A stretch of DNA of 64,000 nt from Trema orientale. Its lineage: Eukaryota; Streptophyta; Magnoliopsida; Rosales; Cannabaceae. Every line of letters begins with the position of its first letter. Position 1 is the first letter of the stretch. The position numbers and the translations under genes are program-made. The DNA lies in NCBI GenBank assembly GCA_002914845.1, contig JXTC01000062.1, positions 271,495 to 335,494 of the forward strand, written 5' to 3'. Of the stretch, positions 47,901-58,350 are shown piece by piece. The notes beneath the pieces were generated by a model. It was not told the origin of the DNA and made no database searches. It was given only the letters and a program-made list of their open reading frames with translations.

Positions 47901-50900
47901 TTCGAACCTTACTTGAAACTTAATGGTAGAGCCCACTCGAATATGTTGCAGAACACATCAAATCCGTCAATAAATATATCAGGATTCCGAATGTTGATTG
48001 CTGGAAGTCCAAGATCTGGTCAGAGGCATCTTGCTTCTTGTCTTATTCACTGCTTTGTTGGGAATGTTGAAATTCGAAAGGTCGATTTGGCTACAATTTC
48101 ACAAGAAGGGCATGGAGATCTGGTGCAAGGGATTACTCAAATACTAAGTACGTTCCCCCTTTCTTTTTCTTGATGTCCAGTTTGGTTACTGAACGTGTAT
48201 TTCTTGCGCTACATTAGGTCTACATCTAAAATTGCCTCTCTAGCAACTTGATATTATACTTTTTAACACTTGCTGTACTTCTGTTTTGAAAGAGTTTAAA
48301 GATTATTATGTTTATATGCTGAATAAAATATGGGGAGCTTTCTTGTAACTGTTGTTTTTGTTTGAATTTCAATACTAGAGGACAACTTGTTCTCTCGTAT
48401 TATTACGGTATTATTTCATTTGATTCAATTAAGCTTGTTTATCTTATTGATACAAAAGAATCTGCTCTCAGAGGTAGTTACGTTAAATAAACTAAATATC
48501 TTTACCACTACTTATTTTTGTTGCAGTGAAATGTGCCGGTGTAGGTTCATGCATGGTATTCATGCCAAGAATTGATTTATGGGCTGTGGAGACACCCAAG
48601 CGAGTGATAGAGGACAATGATACAATTTCAACAAATAATCATTGCCTTGAGAAGGTTAATTCCTGTGGTAGACATGATCATGTTGTTGAAAAGAATAACA
48701 TGTCCGGTTCACAGAGGAAATTAGCAGGGACAGTCCAAGGCGTTACGCTAGGTGCTTCAAATACCTGGAGACTATTTGTTGAACAGGTTGAGTCTATCTG
48801 TGTTTCTACATCCTTGATATTTCTGGTATGTTACCCTGTCTCTGTCAGACTCTCTCTCTCCCCCTCTGTGTCTGTCTGTCTGTATCTCTCCCTCTCTCTC
48901 TCTCCACTCCAAATATTTGAACAGTTGGTACAGTTGTTGGATGGCATATTTATAGTTGCTACCAGGAAATTATCATTGTTCTGTTCTGTCATGTATCAGG
49001 GAAGAAATCAGTTTCTGACAATTTTTTTGCTTGTTGAGAAAACTTCTCTTTTCATTTCTGTTTTGGGATGGTCATTAATTGATAATCTTTTGGAATGCCT
49101 TGGTGTCTTTGCTCCATATCATTCAAATATTTTGTAGTCATTTTCTGAGTGGTGTCCAAAACACAAATTTGATCTTTCATTGAGGAATCAACCATTGCCA
49201 TTGGTGTGATGGTTAATTTGCTGCAAGTCTAATATGTTCTTAAAGTCGCTTAACCGATTAAAACTGGACACTGGAATGCTTGTTGTCTGAGATTAATTGA
49301 TGGGAAAGATCAGCTGCTTAATTAAGTTTGGTTAGGTCAGGCACTGATTTAGAGTGTAGCAGTAGAAATATGGAATTGTAACCAGATAGGATATTATCTT
49401 ATTATTTCAAATGTAATTTTTGAGTTGTTTATTACTGGGGTTCGCCTGAGTGATCATACAAATACACTCGTATTATAGTCCTTTGAAAAATACAACTTAT
49501 GTCATGTATTATCTGATGTCAGCCCTTCTCTTTTCATATCTTGTTGCGTTGCTATTTTGCTCAGTTTCATGAATTATTTTATCCTTCTTGCTGAGTCGTA
49601 GTATATCAGAAAATCGGTGATCCATTATGTAATACTTTTTTTTTGGTCAACAGGCCACGTCAGAAGTTCCATATTCTGTACTTCCGATTGAAATCAGGCA
49701 ATTCTTCAAGAAAGAGATATCAAAATGCATTCAGTCAAATCATATAGAGCACACAGTTCCCAGATTTTTTTTGCAAATTAATGGGGATTTTGACCATGAC
49801 TCGGTAATCAAACTATCTGTGGCCAAGTTATCAAGGGATGTGGTTCAAGAACTGATTCAATTAATTCACCAAAGATCTCATCTCCATACAACATCGGTCG
49901 AGGAGTATAGAAGTTGGGATTTCCTTGACAGGCATACAGGTAATGGATCAGGTGATGCAAATGAAGTTGCTACACAATGTAATGAAGAATCTGTTAATAA
50001 ACTTACTCTGCCACCTAATAATAGAACTATGAAGGGAAGATCAAACTTGCATCTAGCAATATCTTCATTTGGCTATCAAATTCTGCGATATCCTCATTTT
50101 GCTGAGCTCTGTTGGTTCACATCGACACTGAAAGAAGGTCCCTCTGCAGACATAAGTGGACCCTGGAAAGGCTGGCCTTTCAATTCCTGTATCATTCGTC
50201 CCAGTAGCTCAGTAGAAAACATAGCTGTTGGTTCTAGCTCTGGCACTGTTAAAAGCAAAGAAAAACCTGGTTTAGTTAGGGGCCTAATTGCTGTTGGTTT
50301 ATTAGCATACAAAGGTGTGTACACATCACTTAGAGAAGTCTCCTTTGATGTACGGAAGGTTCTTGAACTTCTAGTTAGACAGATCAATGAAAAAGTTCAA
50401 GCTGGGAAAGATAGATATCAATATGTTCGCCTCTTGTCACAAGTGGCGTACCTAGAAGATGTGGTTAACAGCTGGGCTTATACACTGCAAAGGTAAGATT
50501 GTCATCACCGTTGCTCTATTTATGGATTCTTTTCATTTTGTATGTTCTTCTGTAATTAGAATTGTTCCAATTTCAGTTTAGAGCTGGATGCTCCGATGGT
50601 GGTGGCAAACTCTAATCTCAATGGCACCAGGGCTCTAGATAATCAAGTTCAAAGCGAGGAATGCAAGCCATATATTTCTAGCAAATGCTCCAATGAGCCT
50701 GAAGTAAAAGAATTAGATCAACAAGGATTTGCTACGGAAAAAATTGATATGGACTTGAACAGAGAAGATACTAATATAAGTTATCCTAATTCTGATGGTA
50801 GAGATGCAACTACAGATGGGTCTCCACAAAAAGCAGTCCTGATGAATAATTCTACCCCTGACAAGCCTGTTCTTCATTATGAGCATGCTAATCAATTGGT

Positions 50901-51738
50901 TGGTAAAATTTTGAATGAGCAGAATAAGACACACCCTGAACCATCTGATTCTGGAAGTGGCAGAAATAATGTGCTGGTAGATGGAGATTCTGGGCTGTCG
51001 GAACATGTAAATGTAAATGGATTTGCCTTCCCAGATTCTGCTGTCATATCCGAGGATGGTCTTGGTTGTGGAGAATTTGGTAGTGCCAAGTTTTGCAGCA
51101 CCAGGAATTTCAACAATGAGAGTCCGGGGTTCTCAAGAAAGACTGCAAATGAGCATAGGTCTGATGCTGACAAGAGTCTTCAAGATATCAACTTCCCGTC
51201 AAGGAAAGCTACCAAATCTGGGGATTTATGTTTATATCGTTGTTGCTCTGAATGTATAAACGCCGTCAGCAGTTTGACAGAGAAAATTCTTATTCATGAA
51301 TGGAAATTGTACGGGAGTCGTTGGACGGTGGAGGATGTTCATGATATTTTTGCATCATTATCTGTGGATCTTCTTTCAGCCGCTAGAAGAGTTCTTGTTC
51401 CTGGTATCAACAATCCATTTGATGGAAAACCGAGACACAGAAAAGGTGAGAAGTTGTTTGAATGTCCAGAACTGATTACATGTAATTGCAATAGTCAACG
51501 AAATGAGATTGTTGTGCCAAGTGAATGTAGCTGTCACTCTATAAGCTGTACTCTAAGTACGGAATCCGCTACTTCTCTGAATAGTGAACCAACACTTGAG
51601 CTGAAATTTGTTTTCAGAGATGGTGTGCTGGTTCCTATGGATCCTGATAAGGATGTTGCCTTTCACTGTAAATTTGAGACTTTGTGTCTCTGTTCTCTTG
51701 TAGAAATGATATCAATCACCAAGCAGCCTTCTGATTAG
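41934..51738 (+). CDS. BRP1: Chromatin AAA-ATPase BRP1 (ATAD2/Yta7-related, ePHD-containing)
   Basis: Large nuclear protein matching Arabidopsis At3g15120, BRAT1 partner 1, which with the bromodomain protein BRAT1 counters transcriptional silencing. Six exons: 41934-43508, 46102-46242, 46395-48147, 48527-48825, 49654-50492, 50577-51738; all joins are in frame, 1922 residues. Order: basic N-terminus with RRSSRVRRAPVLL; acidic 12-residue repeats at about 279-372; an extended PHD finger at about 444-600 (RRCGLCGGG, GIWVHQHCAVWSPEV, CTRCGRPGATIGC, RTYHLPCARANGC); AAA domain with Walker A GYPGTGKT (725-732), Walker B IIFFDEID (785-792) and [20 protein letters not shown] (830-849). A second, degenerate nucleotide-binding region has GSPRSGQR near 1109, with no Walker lysine. 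The C-terminus shows LTEKILIHEWKLYGSRWTVEDVHD and no bromodomain. The start is the ATG at 41934; no earlier in-frame ATG was taken. Confidence 0.94.
42750..43052 (+). repeat. 36-bp coding tandem repeat in BRP1 exon 1
   Basis: About eight diverged units encode 12-residue acidic repeats of the type VEKEDSTEAIEH, VEKEDIMDTIEH and VEKEESIEAIEH. All stay in frame. Repeat number is probably variable between individuals. Confidence 0.85.
44441..44780. repeat. 152-bp tandem duplication in BRP1 intron 1
   Basis: Unit 1 starts near 44441 and unit 2 near 44593. Both contain gaacacattt, gaataatgtgatgtatgatg, ttctgcagttccagagatta and atttgagagcatttgggat, with few differences. The second unit also carries a small internal repeat of aaaatatgaacacattt. 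Confidence 0.85.
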
Positions 51739-52976
51739 TTTGATGATTTCGCAGCTTGGATTACTTAGAATGGCAATGCTTGGGGCGGCGGCATTTAGAT
51801 AATAAAATTTTCTCTAGAGATCAAAATTTTGTCGAACTTAGTGTCAGTCTTATACAATTCCCTTTTGTTCTGATGAGCAAACTAAAGGAAATTTTCTCTC
51901 TTTCTGCAATCTACGTCAGCATAAGTTTTGACTCTTCTCTGAAAGTAGCTAAGCTTATACCATGTAACTTGTACCATGTAAAGTATCATTTTAAAGTTAT
52001 CCATTCGTCATTCTTTCAGAACCATTGTTCATGCGTCTTGTGTATAAAGCTCTCATATACCTATGGATTTCAGTCGGTTCTCCAAATAGCTGGATGTTTT
52101 TCTGTTGCTAGTGTTTTTCATGAGCTGAAATTAATGCTGGAAATTAGTCTTTAATTCTTTTGTTAAGGGAAAGTGAAGTAAATGTGTTTGTACTTTTTTT
52201 TCAAATCTTTTTTGAATTTTTTTTTTTTTTTTTATAGCTGAATGCGTTTTTACGCAGATAAGGTCTGGTCAGTTTTTGCTTTTCAAAAGCATACAATAGT
52301 AATCCTCTTTATCTCTCTTTTTTCTTTTAGTTGCAAAAAATATACAAACTAGGGAAACATTTTCTGTTCCAATAAATTGAGCAACTAGCGTCCTACTTTT
52401 TCTTTGGCAACTAAAACCTGTTTTTGATGTACTCTCTTTGGAAGTTTTCTTCCACCCAAAGGGCAACCAGTATTCAGCTGGTTTCTCTACTTTTCCCCTC
52501 CCAATGCCTTTTGCCTTTTACTTTCAACTACTCTACCACTGTCTTTGCTTTATGTTCCAAGATATTCATAGCCATTGGATTATTTTTCATTTAAGCTTGG
52601 ACGGTCTCGATTCAAAAGCGTGACCAATTCCCCTTTTCATCGAGTGGGACTACATCTGCTCCCCAACACTGTACATACTTTATGTTCAAACTTCAAATTA
52701 TTTGCAAAATCCATCTTCTTTCCTTTTCGGGCACGGAAGTTTGGCATGCTATTTGAAAATTATGGGAAGGGCTATTTTTATTATACATGATTTGAGATTC
52801 CGAGACAAGGTTCTATTGTCGAGGCTAATTTATACGAACCTTTATTCGCATACAAGTAGAATTAATTAATAATAATTGACTACTCATTGATAAGCTCAAA
52901 GCATCATAGGAAAAGTAACTAATTTGCCCCATTAATTACTTTCACAGACCTTACTAAAATAACACAACAGCTCAAG
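51739..52976. other. 3' UTR of BRP1 and convergent intergenic gap
   Basis: BRP1 (+) and the UGT pseudogene (-) converge here. The first several hundred bases are probably the BRP1 3' UTR. The remaining sequence is AT-rich with a long T-run near 52215-52235. The open frames at 51756-52154 and 52438-52790 are not recognisable proteins. Confidence 0.5.
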
Positions 52977-54374
52977 TTAATCTCTGTGCTTTTGGTACAC
53001 GAGCTCTTTGAGACTCTCCACAAATTTATCAATATAACCACTCATGAAACCAGGCTTCCCTAACTCCTCTCTCCACTTTGTGTGGTTGTTCCTCACCATG
53101 ATCCCCACCTCACTCTCTAAATCCATCACAGATTTGATAGCTTTGCTCAAACTCTCTTTAGAGAACTGCCCATCTTCTCCTCTCTCCAACTCCACCGCCA
53201 CCTTCAGCTCATCCGCCAGAAGCCTTGCGTTCAAGATTTGGTCACCCAAGTTGGGAACCAACACGATCTGATTATCGCTCAGCAAAGAGTCCCACATTGA
53301 CCCGAACCCGCAATGACTCACGAAGCACCCAACTGACCGATGGCTCAGTATCCACCGCTGCTTAACCCAACCCCCATGAACCACTCCTCTTCCCATGGTC
53401 CTCTCCTTGAAACCTTCGGGGAGTGCCTCCTCCACCGTTTCGCACCCCACCGGATGCTTCAGCACTATCAAAAATGGCGACCCAGAAAGCTCAAACCCCA
53501 GATAAGTTCTTGAAACTGGTCCTTCTCAAGGACATGTTGGCTCCCAAATGCGCAGAACACAACCGACCCCGGCTCAAATCCTCCGAGCCAGTCGGACCAC
53601 AATCTATCTTCCTCTTCTTCTTCTTCCTCAACCTCAGGCAGGATAGGACCCGTTAACAACACGGGCTTCCCGTACTGTTCTCTGATGTAGTCGCAGTACT
53701 TGCCTTCGACCTCTCTACAGGTTCTAAGCCCGATGACATCGCTGTTCCTCATGGCGGCGGTGATGCGACCGTAAAGCATTACTCCTCCTTCGCCAAAGGG
53801 TTCAAAAATGATGAGCATGCCACGTAGCTCCTCCGAACCGCGGTGGACCACGGCGGAGGACGGGTACCCAGGTGGCGGATCCTTCAAATCCCGTTCCGTC
53901 GCGGGGCGATCATGCGGAACTGTGAGCGACAGAACCATGGCAAAAGTAGAGGATGAGGCAGAGACCGCGGAGTAGTAAACTGAGACGGTGGTGCCGACCT
54001 TCTTCGCCATGGCTGGAAGCCAGTGAGCGAAGTCATAGAAAAGGAGTTGGGGTTTGTATGCGAAGAGGAAGTCTTGGACTTGGTCGCGTGTTCGGTCTAT
54101 GGCGGCGGCGAGCAGGGCGTGTTGGGGGTAGTGGGACGTCTGAGGCAGTCTCGGCGCCGAGGGGGAGGCCATCGACGCGAGGGACCGTAATGGGGTGGAA
54201 GGTGAGGAGGTTGGGGTAGTGGCGAAGATGTTGTTGGAAGTGAAGCTGAGTTTTGTTTGGTAAAAGGAGAGTGACCTTGTGGCCTCTGGCGGTGAGCTCG
54301 TTTGCTAGATGGATGTAAGGTGTAATATGTCCTATGGCGAACCATGGGAACATGGCAACGTGAATCTTTGCCAT
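52977..54374 (-). pseudogene. UGT79-type glycosyltransferase, broken by two frameshifts
   Basis: Same length and layout as the intact paralogue at 56502-57899, but in three reading-frame blocks. 54374 to about 54146 gives MAKIHVAMFPWFAIGHITPY to GAETASDV. About 54146-53500 gives LLAAAIDRTRDQVQ to FCAFGSQHVLEKDQFQEL. About 53495-52977 gives the PSPG region GWVKQRWILSHRSVGCFVSH with HCGFGSMWDSLLSDNQ and the end at TGA. The first shift looks like one extra base in a C-rich run near 54146. The second looks like one missing base near 53500. No internal stop exists apart from those caused by the shifts, so decay is recent, or the shifts are assembly errors. Sequence is GC-rich and intronless. If read through, it would be a roughly 465-residue enzyme. 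Confidence 0.85.
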
Positions 54375-56501
54375 CTTTTATGTTTTTTTTTTTTGGGGGG
54401 GGGGGGCTATTCGGATTGGAATTGGGATCTAACAAGGAGTGACCAATGGTCAGTTTGGACGGTTTGCCGGCACTATTCAAACTGACTGTTCGATTTTCGG
54501 TATGCCAGAAGTTAAACCAAAAACTGGTCGAACATTGAGAACGGCCTTATAAACCGACCAAACTTGTGGTCGGTGTGGTTGGTCGTTTATAACCAAAAGA
54601 AACCGATAGAACAACTTGGGTGCAAGTCTAAGTTGCTGAGAGTCAAAAATAACATGAGAGATACCAATAAAGTCTTCAAGATGGCTGAGAGAGAGAGAGA
54701 GGGGGGACGTACTCAGACTAAGGTGGCTGCCGTGTGGCACTGTTGTGATAGAAGAGGAGAACATTTTAGGGTTATGAATGGGTTGAATGATATGTGAGTG
54801 TACGATGGAGGATTATGGGCTTCAAGCCTTGGAAAAGAGGGCTTCTTCTAAAATTGTAAGCTCAAAGTACTAAAAATTGAAAAATTTTGGGAAAAAGACA
54901 CCTAGTATTACCTTTTGATAAAGATGAACTCATGGGTATGGGTAGATTTGTGTCATGTGTTTGTGGACTGATTGATTTTAGGTATCATGCTTTCATATAT
55001 ATATATATATGGGCACCAATCCAGTAGGTATTTTTTTTATTTATATATAGGTATCGTTTTGGCAAATTAAAATTTATTATTCACATTTTTTTGTAATAAA
55101 AAGCAAGAGAAAGAAATAGCATTAATGATGTACGTCTTTTTATGCACATTATTATATCTGTTGGATCATTGTTAGATGATGATCCAATGACTAGAAAAAA
55201 AAAACCTATACATAGGTAAAAAAAATAAAACTACTGGATTGGCAACCTATATATATATATACATACGGACTATTAGCTTTGGAAATTATTATATATATGT
55301 ATATATATAGTTTTACAAAGGTGTTTTGGATTAAACTAACTATGCAGGAACTCTCCATCATTAAAAAAGTTTTCAAATGAGGTAACAGTTTTTCTACTAA
55401 GCTTTTGAGCTCACCCCCCTACTTTCCTCCCTTTCAGGTGATTGTTCATTCGAGTTAGTTGTCTTGATTGGCTTACGCTTGTGGCCCTATTCCTCTCATT
55501 CGGTCGTTTCCTATACCTTGTCTTATTATTTTTTCATGTCTAACTGTTTAGCTAAGTTTATTGTATCTGCAAATTAAGTAAATGTATGAGGATGTCTAAA
55601 CTACTATTTGAGGATTTGGTATATAAATGGGGCACTATAGTTTCTAATTAAGAGCATACTTCAAAATTTTAACCATTTAGAATTATGACTAACTCTGTAA
55701 ATTAATTTTTGAATATTCGGACTTAAGATTTGCACAATTCATTTATTCAACGCTAAAGTTTTATTAAGCCAAGTTTTTAGATGACTTAACTATGTTTTTT
55801 TTTAAAACCTTAATTGGTGTTTCTTCCTCGATAAAGTAAACTAAAGAGGGACCCTTTTTTTATAAAGAGTTTGTAAAGATTTGAGGGCTAGAATATAAAA
55901 TCCAACTACTTAGTTTTCTCCAAATTTTGTAAATTTTTTATTCATTTTTATTTACACTCAAAATTACTAAAAGTCACAACTTTGGATTTCCGGTCATGAC
56001 ACAAGCTTTAAAGAGGCTATATAACTAGTTATTTCAAATACCATTGATAAATTCAAATTTTGATGAGGTGACCTAACACAATATTTCAAGTACCTTCTCA
56101 TTTCTTTTCTCTTTTTTTTTTTTTAAAAAAAAAGATAAAAATATAAATTGAGGTTTAATTTAAAGATCCAAGTACCTTTTTTTTTGGCCCAAACTTAAAA
56201 AAGTTTTCGATTCCACCCTTGTTAGCTAGTAGTACCTCTTACATTTTTGGAGCAAATTAATATGGTGAAGAGAAATAATAATGCATAATGTCATGACATT
56301 ACTCCTTACTAAATTCGTACATTGAATTAAGTCATCTTAAGTGACAAATTATTAGTGGAACTAAAAAAAAAAGTACACATACATTAATTAAATAACAAAC
56401 TCATTCATCTTGAGCACAAACCATCAAGGAAAACTAAAACTCCTTTATCTCATTACCTTAAACAAAATAAGAAAACAAACTTAAATTAACAAATACTCTC
56501 C
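54375..56501. other. Intergenic between the two UGT copies
   Basis: Begins with a T-run followed by a G-run (about 54382-54406) directly upstream of the broken UGT. 54420-54610 contains paired words such as ccaatggtcagtttggac and accgaccaaacttgtggtcg, possibly an old transposon end. A MITE lies at 54996-55264. The remainder to 56501 is AT-rich and includes the 3' UTR of the intact UGT. No other gene is supported. Confidence 0.5.
54996..55264. mobile_element. MITE with CCAATCCAGTAGG-type termini, copy C
   Basis: Clearest member of a family seen about four times in the window. Left end gggcaccaatccagtaggta; the right end, inverted, reads ggttgccaatccagtagttt. Both sit next to TATATA tracts, which may be the preferred target and hide the target-site duplication. 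Length about 265 bp; no coding capacity. Confidence 0.75.
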
Positions 56502-57899
56502 CTACTTGTGATTTACAAGCTCTTCCAGATTGTGGACAAACCTATCAATATAGCCACTGATGAAACCAGGTTTCCGAAACAAATGTCTCCACGTTGCATG
56601 GTTATTCCTCACCATAATCCCCACCTCACTATCTTCATCCATGACTGACTTTATAGCTTTGCTCAAACTCTCCTTGGAAAACCACCTATTCTCCTCCCTC
56701 TCCACCTCCACCGCCACCTTCAACTCTCCGGCCAAAAGCTTGGTGTTCAAGATCTGGTCACCCAAATGTGGCACCAACACAATCTGATTATCACTCATCA
56801 AAGACTCCCACATCGATCCAAAGCCACAATGGTTCACAAAGCACCCAATACTAGGGTTACCCAGTATCAATGGCTGCTGGACCCAACCTCCATAGACCAC
56901 TCCTCTTCCCTTCACTCTCTCCTCGAACCCTTCGGGCAGGGCCTCCTCCACCGTGTCACACCCTACTGGAGGCTTCAACGCCACCAAGAACGGCAAATCG
57001 GTCAGCTCAAACCCTAGAACGAGTTCACGAAACTGATCCTCCTCGAGAACGTGTTGGCTACCAAACGCGCAGAACACGACCGAACCCGGCTCGAACCGGC
57101 CGAGCCACTCGGCCCACCGGTCTTCCAACGACGCCGTTGTTGCATCCGCCGCCGTGTCTGGCAACAGCGGGCCCGTTAGCAGCACCTGTTTCTCGAACTG
57201 TGCCCCCATGTAGTCACACAAGGCACACTCTAATTCTCTACACGTCCTTATACAGAGCGCGTCGCTGTTTTTCATAGCGGTTGTGATCCTTCCGTAGAAC
57301 GTTATGCCGTCATCACCAAACGGCGACGTGATGAAGAGCAAAGACCGAACCTCCGGGCCGCGGAGCACCACCGTGGACGAAGGGTACCCCGGCGGAGGCT
57401 CCTTCATGTCGTCCTCCGTGATAGGCCGGTCGACTAGGACGTTTCGAGCGGGGACGAGAGCGATGGCCAGCGACGAGGCCGAGACCACGCTGAAGCAAAC
57501 CGCTTTGATTCCCATCTGGGATGTGATCTCTGGAACCCAGTGAGCGAAATCGTAGAAGACGATATCGGGTTTCGATGACCGGAGAGAGGACTCCACCTGG
57601 TGGCGCGTGAGATCCATGGCAGCGGCGAGGAGGTGGCTGCAGGAGATGTGTATGTCGGAAGCGGTCTCGGCACCACGAGGGAGGCCTTGGAGGTGCGGAA
57701 CGGTGATGGAGATGAAGGAGATGAGGTCCTGATGAGGGGGATGGAGGCTGATCAGGTGTTGGAGCTGAAGCTGAGCCTTTCTAGGGACGAGGATTGTGAC
57801 CTTGTGGCCTCTGGTGGCGAGCTCGTTGGCCAGATGGATGAACGGCGTAATGTGGCCCATGGCGAACCACGGGAACATGGCTACGTGAAACTTCGCCAT
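56502..57899 (-). CDS. UDP-glycosyltransferase, UGT79 family (flavonoid glycoside type)
   Basis: Intact single-exon family 1 glycosyltransferase of 465 residues, cytosolic. It starts MAKFHVAMFPWFAMGHITPF, with H16 as the likely catalytic base. SVVFCAFGSQHVLEEDQF lies mid-protein. The PSPG donor-binding box occupies about 339-382 (WVQQPLILGNPSIGCFVNHC, then GFGSMWESLMSDNQ and VPHLGDQ). The HCGFGSMWE form in place of HCGWNS is typical of the UGT79/91 group, which adds a second sugar to flavonoid or anthocyanin glycosides; donor and acceptor cannot be told from sequence. The broken tandem copy lies 2.1 kb downstream on the same strand. Coding DNA is much more GC-rich than the flanks. The start is the first ATG and aligns with the family. 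Confidence 0.93.
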   Translation of the reverse strand: MAKFHVAMFPWFAMGHITPFIHLANELATRGHKVTILVPRKAQLQLQHLISLHPPHQDLISFISITVPHLQGLPRGAETASDIHISCSHLLAAAMDLTRHQVESSLRSSKPDIVFYDFAHWVPEITSQMGIKAVCFSVVSASSLAIALVPARNVLVDRPITEDDMKEPPPGYPSSTVVLRGPEVRSLLFITSPFGDDGITFYGRITTAMKNSDALCIRTCRELECALCDYMGAQFEKQVLLTGPLLPDTAADATTASLEDRWAEWLGRFEPGSVVFCAFGSQHVLEEDQFRELVLGFELTDLPFLVALKPPVGCDTVEEALPEGFEERVKGRGVVYGGWVQQPLILGNPSIGCFVNHCGFGSMWESLMSDNQIVLVPHLGDQILNTKLLAGELKVAVEVEREENRWFSKESLSKAIKSVMDEDSEVGIMVRNNHATWRHLFRKPGFISGYIDRFVHNLEELVNHK

Positions 57900-57996
57900 T
57901 TCTGATTAGTTGGCATGTGTCCGGAAAATTTTGAAGTGATGATGATTTAGATTTTGAAATGGAGATATGTATGTTCGTTGAATATGATATTTCATA

Positions 57997-58005
57997 TTTT
58001 ATATA
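57997..58005 (-). promoter_or_regulatory. TATA box of the intact UGT gene
   Basis: On the minus strand TATATAAAA lies about 100 bp upstream of the ATG at 57899. Position and sequence suit a core promoter. Direct evidence of use is not available from sequence. Confidence 0.5.
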
Positions 58006-58103
58006 GCAAATTTGTAGGAGATATACGTGGTTTTTGGTAGTCAGTCGACAGTAAGCCACATATGCAAAATTAACTTAGGAACTGTTATACGTTTCTTCAA
58101 AAC

Positions 58104-58350
58104 ATATAGATATATAGGGCATCAATCCAATATGTTTTTTTTTCTTTTTAATTCATTATACATGTCTTTTCATTTTTTCAATAAAAGAGAGCAAAAATTA
58201 TTAAATAATATATATATATTTATTATTTTTTTTCAACTGCTCAAATAATGATAATCGTTTAATAATAATGCAACAGCTAAAAAAATATTTGTAGATATGT
58301 GAAAAAAAATACCTACTGAATTATGTTTCATATAATATACATATATAAAT
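58104..58350. mobile_element. MITE with CCAATCCAGTAGG-type termini, copy D
   Basis: Diverged member of the family: left end tatagggcatcaatccaata, right end aaatacctactgaattatgt, with ctgctcaaataatg inside. It sits 200-450 bp upstream of the intact UGT start, next to its promoter. No coding capacity. Confidence 0.55.

Noticed and set aside
53953..54219. Plus-strand frame opposite the broken UGT
   Set aside because: GC-rich antisense shadow; no recognisable domain.
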